The notes below the pieces were generated by a model, which did not search any database, had not been told where the DNA came from, and was given only the letters and a program-made list of their open reading frames with translations. Of a stretch of 37,151 nucleotides of DNA, positions 1 through 6,972 are shown one piece after another. Source of the stretch: an uncultured Selenomonadaceae bacterium (GTDB lineage Bacteria; Bacillota; Negativicutes; Selenomonadales; Selenomonadaceae). How positions within the stretch are numbered: the first letter of the stretch is position 1; each line of letters opens with the position of its first letter. The position numbers were made by a program, and so were the translations under genes. The DNA lies in NCBI GenBank assembly GCA_905234235.1, contig CAJOHN010000020.1:1-37151 (forward strand). The letters run 5' to 3'.

Positions 1-71
1 GCCGCGAAAAGCACTCCGAGCACGACAAAAGCCGCAAAAACATTTCGTCGAAAGAAATTTCCTCTGTTCAT
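1..71 (-). CDS. N-terminus of a membrane-anchored or exported protein (partial)
   Basis: Only the first 23 codons are in the window; the gene runs off the left edge. The ATG is preceded on the minus strand by GGGAGGA at good spacing. The translation begins MNRGNFFRRNVFAAFVVLGV, a short Arg-containing start followed by a hydrophobic run, as in a signal peptide or signal anchor. It lies downstream of the aminotransferase on the same strand but has its own extended -10 element about 30 bases upstream of the start. No family can be assigned from so little sequence. Confidence 0.6.
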   Translation of the reverse strand, partial: MNRGNFFRRNVFAAFVVLGVLFA

Positions 72-99
72 AGTGATTCCTCCCAAAATTTTTGTCGAA

Positions 100-108
100 A
101 TTATATCA
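100..108 (-). promoter_or_regulatory. Extended -10 promoter (TGATATAAT)
   Basis: The minus strand reads TGTGATATAAT, a perfect TATAAT preceded by TGn (extended -10). It sits just after the aminotransferase stop and about 30 bases before the ATG of the left-edge gene. No convincing -35 is visible, which is usual for extended -10 promoters. The same 11-mer recurs upstream of the gene at 25624. Confidence 0.55.
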
Positions 109-117
109 CAGGGACGC

Positions 118-1281
118 TTAAAGCTGAATTGTTTGCTTAACCTGCGCGGCAACTTTTTTCATCGTGTCGACGGTCTGGACGAGTGCCATTCTTACGAAAC
201 CCTCGCCGCTTGCTCCGAATGCATTGCCCGGCGTCACTAAGACGTTGGATTTTTCGAGTAAAGTTTTGACGAATTCCTCCGACGTGCCAAAATTTTTCGG
301 TACGGGTGCCCAGACAAACATTGTCGCTTTAGGCTTATCAATTTGCCAACCCGCCGCGCTCAAGCCGTCAATCAAAGCGTCGCGCCGTAAAATATATTCC
401 TCGCGAGTTTTATCAATAACTTCCTGCGGACTGCGCAACGCCGCTATCGCCGCCTTCTGAATCGGCAAAAACAATCCGTAATCAATGTTGCTCTTTAAAA
501 GTTTGACGTGGCGGACGACTTCTTTATTCCCTAAACAAAAACCAACACGCGCCCCCGCTATGCCGTAAGTTTTCGACAGCGAATTGAACTCAACGCCGAC
601 ATCCTTAGCACCTTTGAAACTCAGAAAACTCAAGCCGCGACTGCCGTCAAAAATCAGCTCACTGTAAGCGTTATCGTGCAGAACAATAATATCGTGACGT
701 TTAGCGAAAAATATCAGCCGCTCATAAAAATCTGCGGGCGCAACGGCGGTAGTCGGATTGTTAGGATAAGAAACAACCATAAACTTTGCACGTTCAGCAA
801 CGTCGCGAGGAATTTTTTCAAGTTGGATAATGTAATCGTGCTCCCTAAGTTGCGGCATAAAATAAATCTCCGAGCCCGCAAGTTTTGCACCGTCAGCGAA
901 GACAGGATAACACGGGTCGGGAACCAAAGTTAAATCGTCGTCGTCGATAATCGTCAGCGCGATGTGCGACAAACCTTCTTGCGAGCCCCATAACGAACAA
1001 ACTTCCGTCGCGGGATTAATTTCAACTCCGTAGCGTCGACGATACCAATCGCTTGCCTCGTTAAGCAACTCTTTCGTGTCGGTTATGGCGTAAACATAAT
1101 TTTGCGGCTTGAGAGCCTCCTCCGATAAAATTTTCATGACGTGCGCGGGCGGCGGGATATTCGGGGCTCCGATTGATAAATCGATAATCTCTTCTCCCGC
1201 AGAAATTTTTGCATTCTTCATGGCGGCGAGTCTCGCGAAAACTCCTTCGCCAAAATTATTCATGCGCTTTGCGAATTTCAA
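118..1281 (-). CDS. PLP-dependent class I/II aminotransferase
   Basis: A fold-type I aminotransferase of 387 aa, normal length for the AspC/DapL-like group. Visible motifs are SYPNNPT (Asn174), the PLP-contacting HDNAY (Asp203), the Schiff-base lysine in SLSKTYGIAGARVGF (Lys237) and a C-terminal region with an Arg (GEGFVRMAL) expected to bind the substrate carboxylate. The start is taken as TTG at 1281 because AGGAG lies 9 bases upstream; the next in-frame ATG (1263) is too far from that SD. Substrate is not decidable from sequence: Negativicute homologues are often labelled LL-diaminopimelate or aspartate/aromatic aminotransferase. It is divergent from larB, with only about 75 bases between starts. 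Confidence 0.9.
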   Translation of the reverse strand: MKFAKRMNNFGEGVFARLAAMKNAKISAGEEIIDLSIGAPNIPPPAHVMKILSEEALKPQNYVYAITDTKELLNEASDWYRRRYGVEINPATEVCSLWGSQEGLSHIALTIIDDDDLTLVPDPCYPVFADGAKLAGSEIYFMPQLREHDYIIQLEKIPRDVAERAKFMVVSYPNNPTTAVAPADFYERLIFFAKRHDIIVLHDNAYSELIFDGSRGLSFLSFKGAKDVGVEFNSLSKTYGIAGARVGFCLGNKEVVRHVKLLKSNIDYGLFLPIQKAAIAALRSPQEVIDKTREEYILRRDALIDGLSAAGWQIDKPKATMFVWAPVPKNFGTSEEFVKTLLEKSNVLVTPGNAFGASGEGFVRMALVQTVDTMKKVAAQVKQTIQL

Positions 1282-1305
1282 AATATCAGCCTCCTAAATT
1301 TTCGT

Positions 1306-1334
1306 TTGACTTAGAGGGGGATTTATGATTTATT
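1306..1334 (+). promoter_or_regulatory. Possible promoter for larB
   Basis: TTGACT (1306-1311) and TTTATT (1329-1334) are separated by 17 bases in the divergent gap between the aminotransferase and larB. The -35 is good and the -10 is poor, and the implied 5' UTR would be very short, so this is a tentative call. Confidence 0.35.
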
Positions 1335-1355
1335 CTGTCGAGCGAGGTGAACATT

Positions 1356-2117
1356 GTGACAGAAAATTTTTTGGTTGAACTTTTACGCCGTTACAAATCG
1401 GGCGCGCTCACGGAGGAAGAAACACTTGCGACGTTAAAAAAATCTTCGTTGGCGACGGAAAGTTTCGGCTTCGCGAACATTGATCACGGGCGCGAGCTCC
1501 GGCAAGGTTTTCCAGAAGTTGTTTATTCGCCCGGCAAGACTAAGGAGCAACTCAAAATTATTTTTAAAAATCTTTACGAGCGGAATGCGGGCAATTTAAT
1601 CGCGTCGCGGGCAAGCCGTGAGCAATTTGAATTTTTACGTGAAGAAATTCCTGCGGCTATTTACGACGAGACGGCGCGAATGATTTACGTTGATCGCGAT
1701 AAAACTTTTAAGCGCGACGAACGGCGGAAAATTTTAATCATGACGGCGGGCACGAGCGACATTCCGGTTGCGGAGGAGGCGCGATTGACGGCTTATCTTT
1801 GGGGCAATGCGGTTTCGACGTGCTACGATTGCGGCGTCGCGGGGATTCATCGGTTATTCGCACACATGGAAGAAATTATTTCTGCGAACGTGATAATCGT
1901 AGTGGCGGGCATGGAAGGAGCTTTGGCGAGCGTTGTTGGCGGATTGACTTCGCGACCTGTCATTGCGGTTCCGACGAGTGTTGGTTATGGCGCGTCATTT
2001 CAAGGGCTTGCGGCACTTTTAGCGATGTTGAACAGTTGTGCGGCGGGCGTCAGCGTCGTCAACATTGATAACGGATTCGGCGCGGGCGTACTTGCCGCTA
2101 AAATTAATCGCGTTTGA
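1356..2117 (+). CDS. larB: Nickel pincer cofactor biosynthesis protein LarB
   Basis: LarB carboxylates and hydrolyses nicotinic acid adenine dinucleotide to pyridinium-3,5-biscarboxylic acid mononucleotide, the first step to the nickel pincer cofactor of lactate racemase and related enzymes. At 253 aa it has normal length. The C-terminal half carries the PurE-like hallmarks AGTSDIPVAEEA (131-142), TCYDCGVAGIHR (155-166), VVAGMEGALASVVGGL and PTSVGYG, plus a Cys in MLNSCAAG (Cys228) matching the family's substrate-linked cysteine. The start is taken as GTG 1356, since GAGGTGA at 1344-1350 is correctly spaced for it and too close for GTG 1347. No larC, larE or larA is in the window. A hairpin terminator follows directly. 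Confidence 0.92.
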   Translation: MTENFLVELLRRYKSGALTEEETLATLKKSSLATESFGFANIDHGRELRQGFPEVVYSPGKTKEQLKIIFKNLYERNAGNLIASRASREQFEFLREEIPAAIYDETARMIYVDRDKTFKRDERRKILIMTAGTSDIPVAEEARLTAYLWGNAVSTCYDCGVAGIHRLFAHMEEIISANVIIVVAGMEGALASVVGGLTSRPVIAVPTSVGYGASFQGLAALLAMLNSCAAGVSVVNIDNGFGAGVLAAKINRV

Positions 2118-2130
2118 TTTTATCACGAAT

Positions 2131-2157
2131 GCCGTTGCGTCGCTACGGCTTTTCTTT
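2131..2157 (+). terminator. Intrinsic terminator after larB
   Basis: GCCGT (2131-2135) pairs with ACGGC (2145-2149); a single mismatch is followed by an inner GC/GC pair around a 3-base loop, then TTTTCTTT. It lies 14 bases after the larB stop and separates larB from rpe. Confidence 0.65.
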
Positions 2158-2182
2158 ACAAAATTTAAATCTTTGCTAAAAT
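2155..2182 (+). promoter_or_regulatory. Promoter for the rpe operon
   Basis: TTTACA (2155-2160), a 16-base spacer and TAAAAT (2177-2182) lie about 38 bases before the rpe ATG. The -35 overlaps the end of the larB terminator T-tract. Confidence 0.5.
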
Positions 2183-2220
2183 GCTTACCGACAATTTAAA
2201 AACAAACGGAGGAATTTTTA

Positions 2221-2931
2221 ATGGCAACGATAATTGCGCCGTCGATACTTTCGGCGGACTTCGCGAATTTGGCAGACGAGGTAAAAAAAGTTACGGCGGC
2301 GGGCGCGGAGTATATTCATATCGACGTTATGGACGGGAGTTTTGTTCCGGAAATTACAATCGGCGCGGGCGTCGTGAAAAGTTTGCGCAAAGTTACGGAC
2401 GCGATTTTGGACGTTCATTTAATGGTTGAGCACCCCGAAACGCAGCTTGAAAGTTTTGCGTCGGCGGGCGCGGACATTATAACTTTCCACGTCGAGGCAA
2501 CTAAACATGCGCACAGAGTGATTCAAAAAATTCATGAGCTTGGTTGCAAGGCGGGCGTCGCGCTTAATCCCGGTACTTCGCTTTCAATGGTTGAGGAACT
2601 CGTTGAAGATGCCGACATGGTTTTGATTATGACGGTCAATCCCGGTTACGGCGGGCAGAAATTTATCGAATCGCAACTTGGCAAGATTCACATGCTTTAT
2701 CACATGATTGATGAGATGGAGACCGAATGCGACATTGAAATTGACGGCGGCATTAACGCTGAGACTTCGGTTGACGTGCGCGAGGCGGGCGCGAATATTT
2801 TAGTAGCGGGTTCGGCGATTTACGGCGCGGATGACGTTGCGCAAGCGATTAAAGATATTCGCGGCAAAGAAATTGTTCATCATCACCACCACCATTACGA
2901 AGACGATGAAGACGACGAGGACGAGTTATGA
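2221..2931 (+). CDS. rpe: Ribulose-phosphate 3-epimerase with natural His6/acidic tail
   Basis: Interconverts D-ribulose 5-phosphate and D-xylulose 5-phosphate in the pentose phosphate pathway. TIM-barrel motifs are clear: APSILSADF (6-14), YIHIDVMDGSFVP with metal ligands His33 and Asp35, DVHLMVEHP (His66), MTVNPGYGGQKF and the catalytic Asp in EIDGGIN. The typical enzyme is about 215-220 aa; this one adds a 17-residue tail, HHHHHHYEDDEDDEDEL (220-236). The six His codons are a CAT/CAC mixture, followed by a natural acidic run. Start ATG follows GGAGGA at 7 bases. The stop overlaps the next ATG (ATGA), so translation is probably coupled to the PHP gene. The tail could bind a metal ion; that is inference. 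Confidence 0.95.
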   Translation: MATIIAPSILSADFANLADEVKKVTAAGAEYIHIDVMDGSFVPEITIGAGVVKSLRKVTDAILDVHLMVEHPETQLESFASAGADIITFHVEATKHAHRVIQKIHELGCKAGVALNPGTSLSMVEELVEDADMVLIMTVNPGYGGQKFIESQLGKIHMLYHMIDEMETECDIEIDGGINAETSVDVREAGANILVAGSAIYGADDVAQAIKDIRGKEIVHHHHHHYEDDEDDEDEL

Positions 2932-3698
2932 TTTTCGATTCACATATGCACACGAAATTTTCTGCGGATTCTCAAATGTCGGCGGCGGAGGCATTAGCGC
3001 GGGCTGAGGAATTAAATTTGGGCGTGGTGTTCACGGAGCATTTTGATTACGGCTTGAAACTCTACGGCAAATCTTTTACTTTCGACGCGGCGGTTTACAT
3101 GGACGAATATAAAAATCTGCGCGGAGATAAAGTAAGATTGGGCGTTGAGGTCGGATTGAGGAAATTTGCGCGGGCGGCTAATGCGGAATTTATCGCGGCG
3201 ACGGATTTTGATTTTGTTATCGGTTCGATTCATCTTGTCGACGACGTGGACATTTACTATCCTGATTTTTACATTGGCAAGGACAAGGCGACGGCTTACA
3301 AAAAATATTTTGCGCAGATGGCGGAAGAAATTATTATTGCTGACTTCGACGCGTTGGGGCATATCGATTACATTTGCCGAACCGCGCCCTACGATAATCC
3401 CGAAATTGATTATCCGACGTTTGCCGCGCAGATTGATAAAGTTTTAAAGATTGTTGTTGAGCGTGGCAAAATTTTGGAGCTGAATACGCGCCGATTCTAC
3501 AACCCCCGCGCAGTTGAGGAGCTTGTGCCTGTTTATAAAAAGTATCGGGAACTCGGCGGGCGATTCGTTACGATTGGTTCAGACGCTCACAAAGTCGCGG
3601 CGATTGGTAATTATTTTGAACGTGCGTTGGAATTTGCTCACGAACTCGATTTGACGCCGGTAACTTTTTGCGAACGACGGCTGGAGGTGATCTCATGA
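2928..3698 (+). CDS. PHP-domain phosphatase, histidinol-phosphatase (HisJ) family
   Basis: A 256-aa polymerase-and-histidinol-phosphatase (PHP) metalloesterase. Metal-binding motifs appear in family order: DSHMHTKFS (His6, His8), TEHFDYG near residue 38, GVEVG near 73, GSIHLVDD (His near 102), LGHIDYICR (His near 145) and the closing GSDAHK near 220. The most likely substrate is L-histidinol phosphate, but PHP proteins also act on other phosphoesters and no his genes are nearby. It overlaps rpe and the AsrC-like gene by 4 bases on either side (ATGA), so the three form one operon. Confidence 0.88.
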   Translation: MIFDSHMHTKFSADSQMSAAEALARAEELNLGVVFTEHFDYGLKLYGKSFTFDAAVYMDEYKNLRGDKVRLGVEVGLRKFARAANAEFIAATDFDFVIGSIHLVDDVDIYYPDFYIGKDKATAYKKYFAQMAEEIIIADFDALGHIDYICRTAPYDNPEIDYPTFAAQIDKVLKIVVERGKILELNTRRFYNPRAVEELVPVYKKYRELGGRFVTIGSDAHKVAAIGNYFERALEFAHELDLTPVTFCERRLEVIS

Positions 3699-4516
3699 AG
3701 ACATTTTTGGCGAGGCAACGGCAGGAAGGATTTTTTTCGATAAGATTCAAATCGGCGGCAGGAAAATTTTCGACGGCGCAACTTTTAGCGATTAACGAGC
3801 TGGCAGAGAAATTCGGCAAGGGCTTCGTCAATTTGACTTCGCGGCAAGAAATTTCAATCCCGTTTGTACGTAAAGAAGACTTCAACGCGATAGAAAAAAT
3901 CTGCGCGGCTGACGAGTTGAAAATTTCGCCGATAGGAACGATATTTAAGCAGGTGACGGCTTGTCAAGGGACGCAGAGTTGTCCGGCAGGAATAATCGAT
4001 TCGCCGAAGATTGCAATGGAGCTTGAACGTCGACACGGCGGGCGCGAACTTCCTTGTAAAGTTACAAGTTCGGTGACGGGTTGCCCGAATAATTGCATGA
4101 AGGTTGACGCAAACGACATCGGGATTAAGGGCGCGATTGAACCGCAATTTGTCGCGGAGAATTGTATTTACTGCGGTGCGTGTGCAAAGGTTTGTCCCGT
4201 CAATGCCATTGAAGTTAATCGTCCAGAAAAAATTTGGAAGATTGATCGCGATAAGTGCATTAACTGCGGGCGTTGCGTCAAAGTTTGCAGGAAAGCGGCT
4301 CTGCGCGGCGATGTCGGCTTTAAAGTTTACTTCGTAGGTAAAAATTTCTTGCCGATGATTAAAAGCGAGGAAACACTTCATAAAACTATCGACGCGGCGT
4401 TGAATTATTTTTCTGTACACGCCAAAACTCGCGAACGCTTAAGCAAATTATTGGAACGGCTCGGTACGGAAGACTTTAAAAGCGCATTGAAAATTCTGAC
4501 AACGATGTATAAGTGA
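3695..4516 (+). CDS. AsrC-like siroheme/4Fe-4S sulfite (nitrite) reductase with two ferredoxin clusters
   Basis: A 273-aa small siroheme reductase of the anaerobic sulfite reductase subunit C / group III Fsr type. An N-terminal ferrite-reductase half-domain contains NLTSRQEISIP (46-56). The siroheme-linked cluster cysteines are Cys90 and Cys96 (CQGTQSC) and Cys130 and Cys134 (CPNNC). Two ferredoxin motifs follow: Cys157/160/163/167 and Cys188/191/194/198. The start is taken as ATG 3695, 4 bases before the end of the PHP gene and behind GGAGGTGA. AsrA and AsrB partners are absent, so its electron donor is unknown. The last 41 bases overlap the convergent GIY-YIG gene. Sulfite versus nitrite specificity is not decidable here. 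Confidence 0.88.
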   Translation: MKTFLARQRQEGFFSIRFKSAAGKFSTAQLLAINELAEKFGKGFVNLTSRQEISIPFVRKEDFNAIEKICAADELKISPIGTIFKQVTACQGTQSCPAGIIDSPKIAMELERRHGGRELPCKVTSSVTGCPNNCMKVDANDIGIKGAIEPQFVAENCIYCGACAKVCPVNAIEVNRPEKIWKIDRDKCINCGRCVKVCRKAALRGDVGFKVYFVGKNFLPMIKSEETLHKTIDAALNYFSVHAKTRERLSKLLERLGTEDFKSALKILTTMYK

Positions 4517-5387
4517 GTTTTCTTTCAATCATCGCCGCCAGTAAATTTTTAAACAGAGTTTCACGGTGTTTTGACCGCAAATATTTTTTTCCGTCGTTAC
4601 GTGCTAGGAGGTACTTGGCGGGCTTGTTGAAAAATTCAACGAGCTTGCTAATGTCTTTAGCCGTAAATTTGACTTTACCTTGCATTTTTTCAGAGAGTGT
4701 ACCTTGTGACAAGTTCAAAAGTTCTGCTAGCGAGATATAAAAGATGTGCAACTTATTCATTTCACACAGTAAATTTTTATATGGACTGTTGCGGCGAACT
4801 CGTGCAGAAATCTTTTTACTTTTATCCATCGCCGACGCCATTGACGGAAGTCCGTCGTCACGCTCAAGCAAATATTCAGCGGGTAGCCCAAAAATTTCAA
4901 TGAACTTTGTAGCGTCCTTCTCCGTAAAATGAAGTTTCCCACGCATTTTGTCAGAAAAAGTTACAGTTGCCAAGCCCAAAAGTTTTGCAAGCGCAGAATA
5001 TGTAAGTTTTTGTTTGTCCATTTCGTTCAGCAAATTTTTGTATGGAGTTTCATGACGCCTGTATTCCGAAATTTTCAATCGCGTATTGTCAGCACAACCT
5101 ATAAGACCTTCGCCGCCATCTGTCAAATTGTAGCCGTTCGGAGCTTTGCAATTGAGCTTGGCAATCCAAAAAATTTCTCGTTCGTTGAGTTGCTTTGGAG
5201 TTTCGCACTCTTCGAGAATTTCCTTTGTGAATTTGTCTGCGCCGTGAGAGCGAATTGCACAACCGATAACAGAATCCGCTATTACGTGTTGTCTGAAACG
5301 TTCTTCGAGAGATTGCTTTGTCTGCCCGACATAAGTTTTCTGGTTGTCGGTGCAGGGCAGCCTATAAATAATTCCATAAACTTCCAT
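4476..5387 (-). CDS. GIY-YIG nuclease with tandem XRE-like HTH repeats
   Basis: 303 aa. Residues 3-95 are a GIY-YIG endonuclease domain: YGIIYRL (4-10), TYVGQTKQSLEERFRQH (18-34) with the conserved Arg, a Glu in NEREIFWI, and NGYNLTDGGEG. After it come repeats of about 66-80 residues, each with the pattern PYKNLL-EM, T/FYxxLAxLLxL, a turn, KMxGK, FTxKD and YLLxRxDG, which resembles Cro/C1 helix-turn-helix modules. Two are complete (about 111-176 and 196-260). The third (about 280-303) stops after its first helix, where the frame runs into the 3' end of the AsrC-like gene. ATG 5387 is preceded by GGAG at 6 bases. A free-standing homing-type or defence-related nuclease is possible; function is not established. 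Confidence 0.82.
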   Translation of the reverse strand: MEVYGIIYRLPCTDNQKTYVGQTKQSLEERFRQHVIADSVIGCAIRSHGADKFTKEILEECETPKQLNEREIFWIAKLNCKAPNGYNLTDGGEGLIGCADNTRLKISEYRRHETPYKNLLNEMDKQKLTYSALAKLLGLATVTFSDKMRGKLHFTEKDATKFIEIFGLPAEYLLERDDGLPSMASAMDKSKKISARVRRNSPYKNLLCEMNKLHIFYISLAELLNLSQGTLSEKMQGKVKFTAKDISKLVEFFNKPAKYLLARNDGKKYLRSKHRETLFKNLLAAMIERKLTYTSLSEFSMRF

Positions 5388-5409
5388 GAAGACTCCGCCT
5401 TTCTTTTGT

Positions 5410-5438
5410 TTGACTTAACGGCGCGAGCGTGTTAGAAT
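5410..5438 (+). promoter_or_regulatory. Strong promoter of the 5.4-kb hairpin transcript
   Basis: TTGACT (5410-5415), a 17-base spacer and TAGAAT (5433-5438) match the sigma-70/SigA consensus well. The predicted start is near 5445, so a transcript would enter the long hairpin-terminator at 5455-5515 almost at once. It points toward the purine permease, but a second good promoter lies closer to that gene. Confidence 0.65.
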
Positions 5439-5444
5439 CAAAAT

Positions 5445-5515
5445 CGGAATGTGGCTCTGCCGTGTTGTCTTGATGAGTTTTGTAGCAATTCAAGTTTAAC
5501 ACAGCAGAGTTTTTT
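5445..5515 (+). ncRNA. Candidate small structured RNA or attenuator leader
   Basis: Between the promoter at 5410-5438 and a T-run at 5510-5515 lies one long hairpin. CTCTGC (5455-5460) pairs with GCAGAG (5504-5509), GTGTT (5462-5466) with AACAC (5498-5502), and CTTGA (5469-5473) with TCAAG (5490-5494), around a 16-base loop. The product would be about 70 nt. A nearly leaderless 16-codon frame, MWLCRVVLMSFVAIQV, starts at ATG 5449 and stops at 5499 inside the hairpin, so the RNA could encode a small hydrophobic peptide or act as a translated attenuator. I do not recognise it as a known RNA family, and it does not match the purine-riboswitch core. Confidence 0.5.
5455..5515 (+). terminator. Rho-independent terminator (long hairpin plus T6)
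   Basis: A 16-bp three-segment stem with small internal loops ends directly at TTTTTT (5510-5515). The reverse strand has no T-run on the other side, so it acts on plus-strand transcription only. It would stop transcripts from the promoter at 5410 before they reach the permease gene. Confidence 0.65.
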
Positions 5516-5536
5516 CTGTCAATCGAAGAGATTTTT

Positions 5537-5565
5537 TTGACGCAGAAAAATTTTTCGTGTAAAAT
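5537..5565 (+). promoter_or_regulatory. Promoter for the purine permease-adenine deaminase operon
   Basis: TTGACG (5537-5542), a 17-base spacer and TAAAAT (5560-5565) lie 36 bases before the permease ATG and downstream of the hairpin-terminator. No purine riboswitch is visible in the short leader. Confidence 0.65.
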
Positions 5566-5601
5566 CCCCGCTGTATACTAAACAAAAGGAAGGAACTTTA
5601 C

Positions 5602-6963
5602 ATGGAAAAATTTTTTGAACTCAAAGAGCGTGGCACCGACGTTAAAACAGAAATCCTAGCGGGTACTACGACATTTGTAACTCTTGCATATATCCTCGCC
5701 GTGAATCCCATAATCTTGGGCGCGGCAGGAATTGATACCGGAGCCGTATTTACTGCGACGGCTCTGGCTTCGGCATTTGCAACTTTCATTATGGCGATTT
5801 ATGCAAATATGCCTTTCGTACTTTCTTCAGGTATGGGGTTAAATGCATATCTATCTTACACAGTTGTTATAGGAATGGGCTATACATGGCAAGAGGCTTT
5901 GGCTGCTATCTTTATAGAGGGGCTCATTTTTATTTTTCTGTCGCTGACAAATGTTCGAGAGGCAATCTTTAACGCAATTCCTCCGTCGCTGAAAGTAGCA
6001 GTAGGTGTGGCAATAGGAATGTTCATTGCCTTCATAGGACTTCAAAGTGCGCACATCGTCGTTTCCGGTCCGACGCTCGTAAAACTTTATTCGTTCAAAG
6101 AATCGTTGGCAAATGGCATGTTCCAATCGGAAGGGATAACGGTTTTGCTCGCGCTGATAGGCTTGCTAATAACGGCTTTCCTGCTGGTAAGGAACGTCAA
6201 GGGTGCGATACTGTTTGGAATAATCGCAACGTGGGGTTTGGGCATGATTTGCCAAGCAACAGGGCTTTACGTTCCAAACCCCGATAAAGGATTCTTCAGC
6301 CTGTTCCCGAGCGGAGTAGTCTCAATGCCCGCCTCGATTGCTCCGACTTTTCTGCAAATTGACTTCAGCGCGATGTTTTCGTTTGAATTTATCACAATAT
6401 TATTCGCGTTTTTGTTTGTAGATTTGTTTGATAGCATAGGAACGGTTATAGGTTGCGCGACAAAGGCAAATCTCCTCGATAAAGACGGCAAGCTCCCGCA
6501 AGTCAAACAAGTTTTGTTGACGGACGCGATAGGGACGACGGCGGGCGCACTCTTGGGCACGTCCACGATAACGACGTTCGTTGAATCATCTGCGGGCATA
6601 GCTGAGGGCGGCAAAACGGGCTTAACGGCTCTGACGGCGGGCGTATTATTTTTAGCGGCGTTATTTTTCTCGCCGATATTCTTAGCAATCCCCGCCTTTG
6701 CGACGGCTCCCGCGCTGATAATGGTTGGCTTTTTAATGATGCAACAAGTCGCTAAAATTAATTGGACGGACGACATACTGACGGCAATTCCGGCTTACAT
6801 AACGATTTTCTCGATGGCGTTTATGTACTCAATCTCAGAGGGAATTTGTTTCGGCGTGATAAGTTATACAGTCTTACATGTCTTAATGGGCAAAAGCAAA
6901 GACGTTACGCCGCTGATGTACATTTTAACGGTACTGTTCATTTTGAAGTACGCTTTACTGTGA
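5602..6963 (+). CDS. NCS2-family (AzgA/PbuG-like) purine permease
   Basis: A 453-aa polytopic membrane transporter of the nucleobase:cation symporter 2 / AzgA branch. Family signatures are an N-terminal RGTDVKTEILAGTTTFVTLAYI, SSGMGLNAYLSYTVV near 78-92, the core DLFDSIGTVIG near 275, and TSTITTFVESSAGIAEGGKTGL near 320-340. About a dozen hydrophobic segments are present. It probably imports adenine, hypoxanthine or guanine with protons. Adenine deaminase starts only 9 bases downstream, which favours adenine uptake followed by deamination. The ATG follows an AGGAAGG Shine-Dalgarno. Confidence 0.9.
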   Translation: MEKFFELKERGTDVKTEILAGTTTFVTLAYILAVNPIILGAAGIDTGAVFTATALASAFATFIMAIYANMPFVLSSGMGLNAYLSYTVVIGMGYTWQEALAAIFIEGLIFIFLSLTNVREAIFNAIPPSLKVAVGVAIGMFIAFIGLQSAHIVVSGPTLVKLYSFKESLANGMFQSEGITVLLALIGLLITAFLLVRNVKGAILFGIIATWGLGMICQATGLYVPNPDKGFFSLFPSGVVSMPASIAPTFLQIDFSAMFSFEFITILFAFLFVDLFDSIGTVIGCATKANLLDKDGKLPQVKQVLLTDAIGTTAGALLGTSTITTFVESSAGIAEGGKTGLTALTAGVLFLAALFFSPIFLAIPAFATAPALIMVGFLMMQQVAKINWTDDILTAIPAYITIFSMAFMYSISEGICFGVISYTVLHVLMGKSKDVTPLMYILTVLFILKYALL

Positions 6964-6972
6964 GGATTTACC

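Noticed and set aside
2880..2898. His6 run as vector or tag contamination
   Set aside because: Mixed CAT/CAC codons, no linker or vector flank, and the frame continues into an acidic tail overlapping the next gene.
5566..5601. Purine riboswitch ahead of the purine permease
   Set aside because: The leader from the proximal promoter is only about 30 nt, and the longer upstream region lacks the purine-aptamer core sequences.
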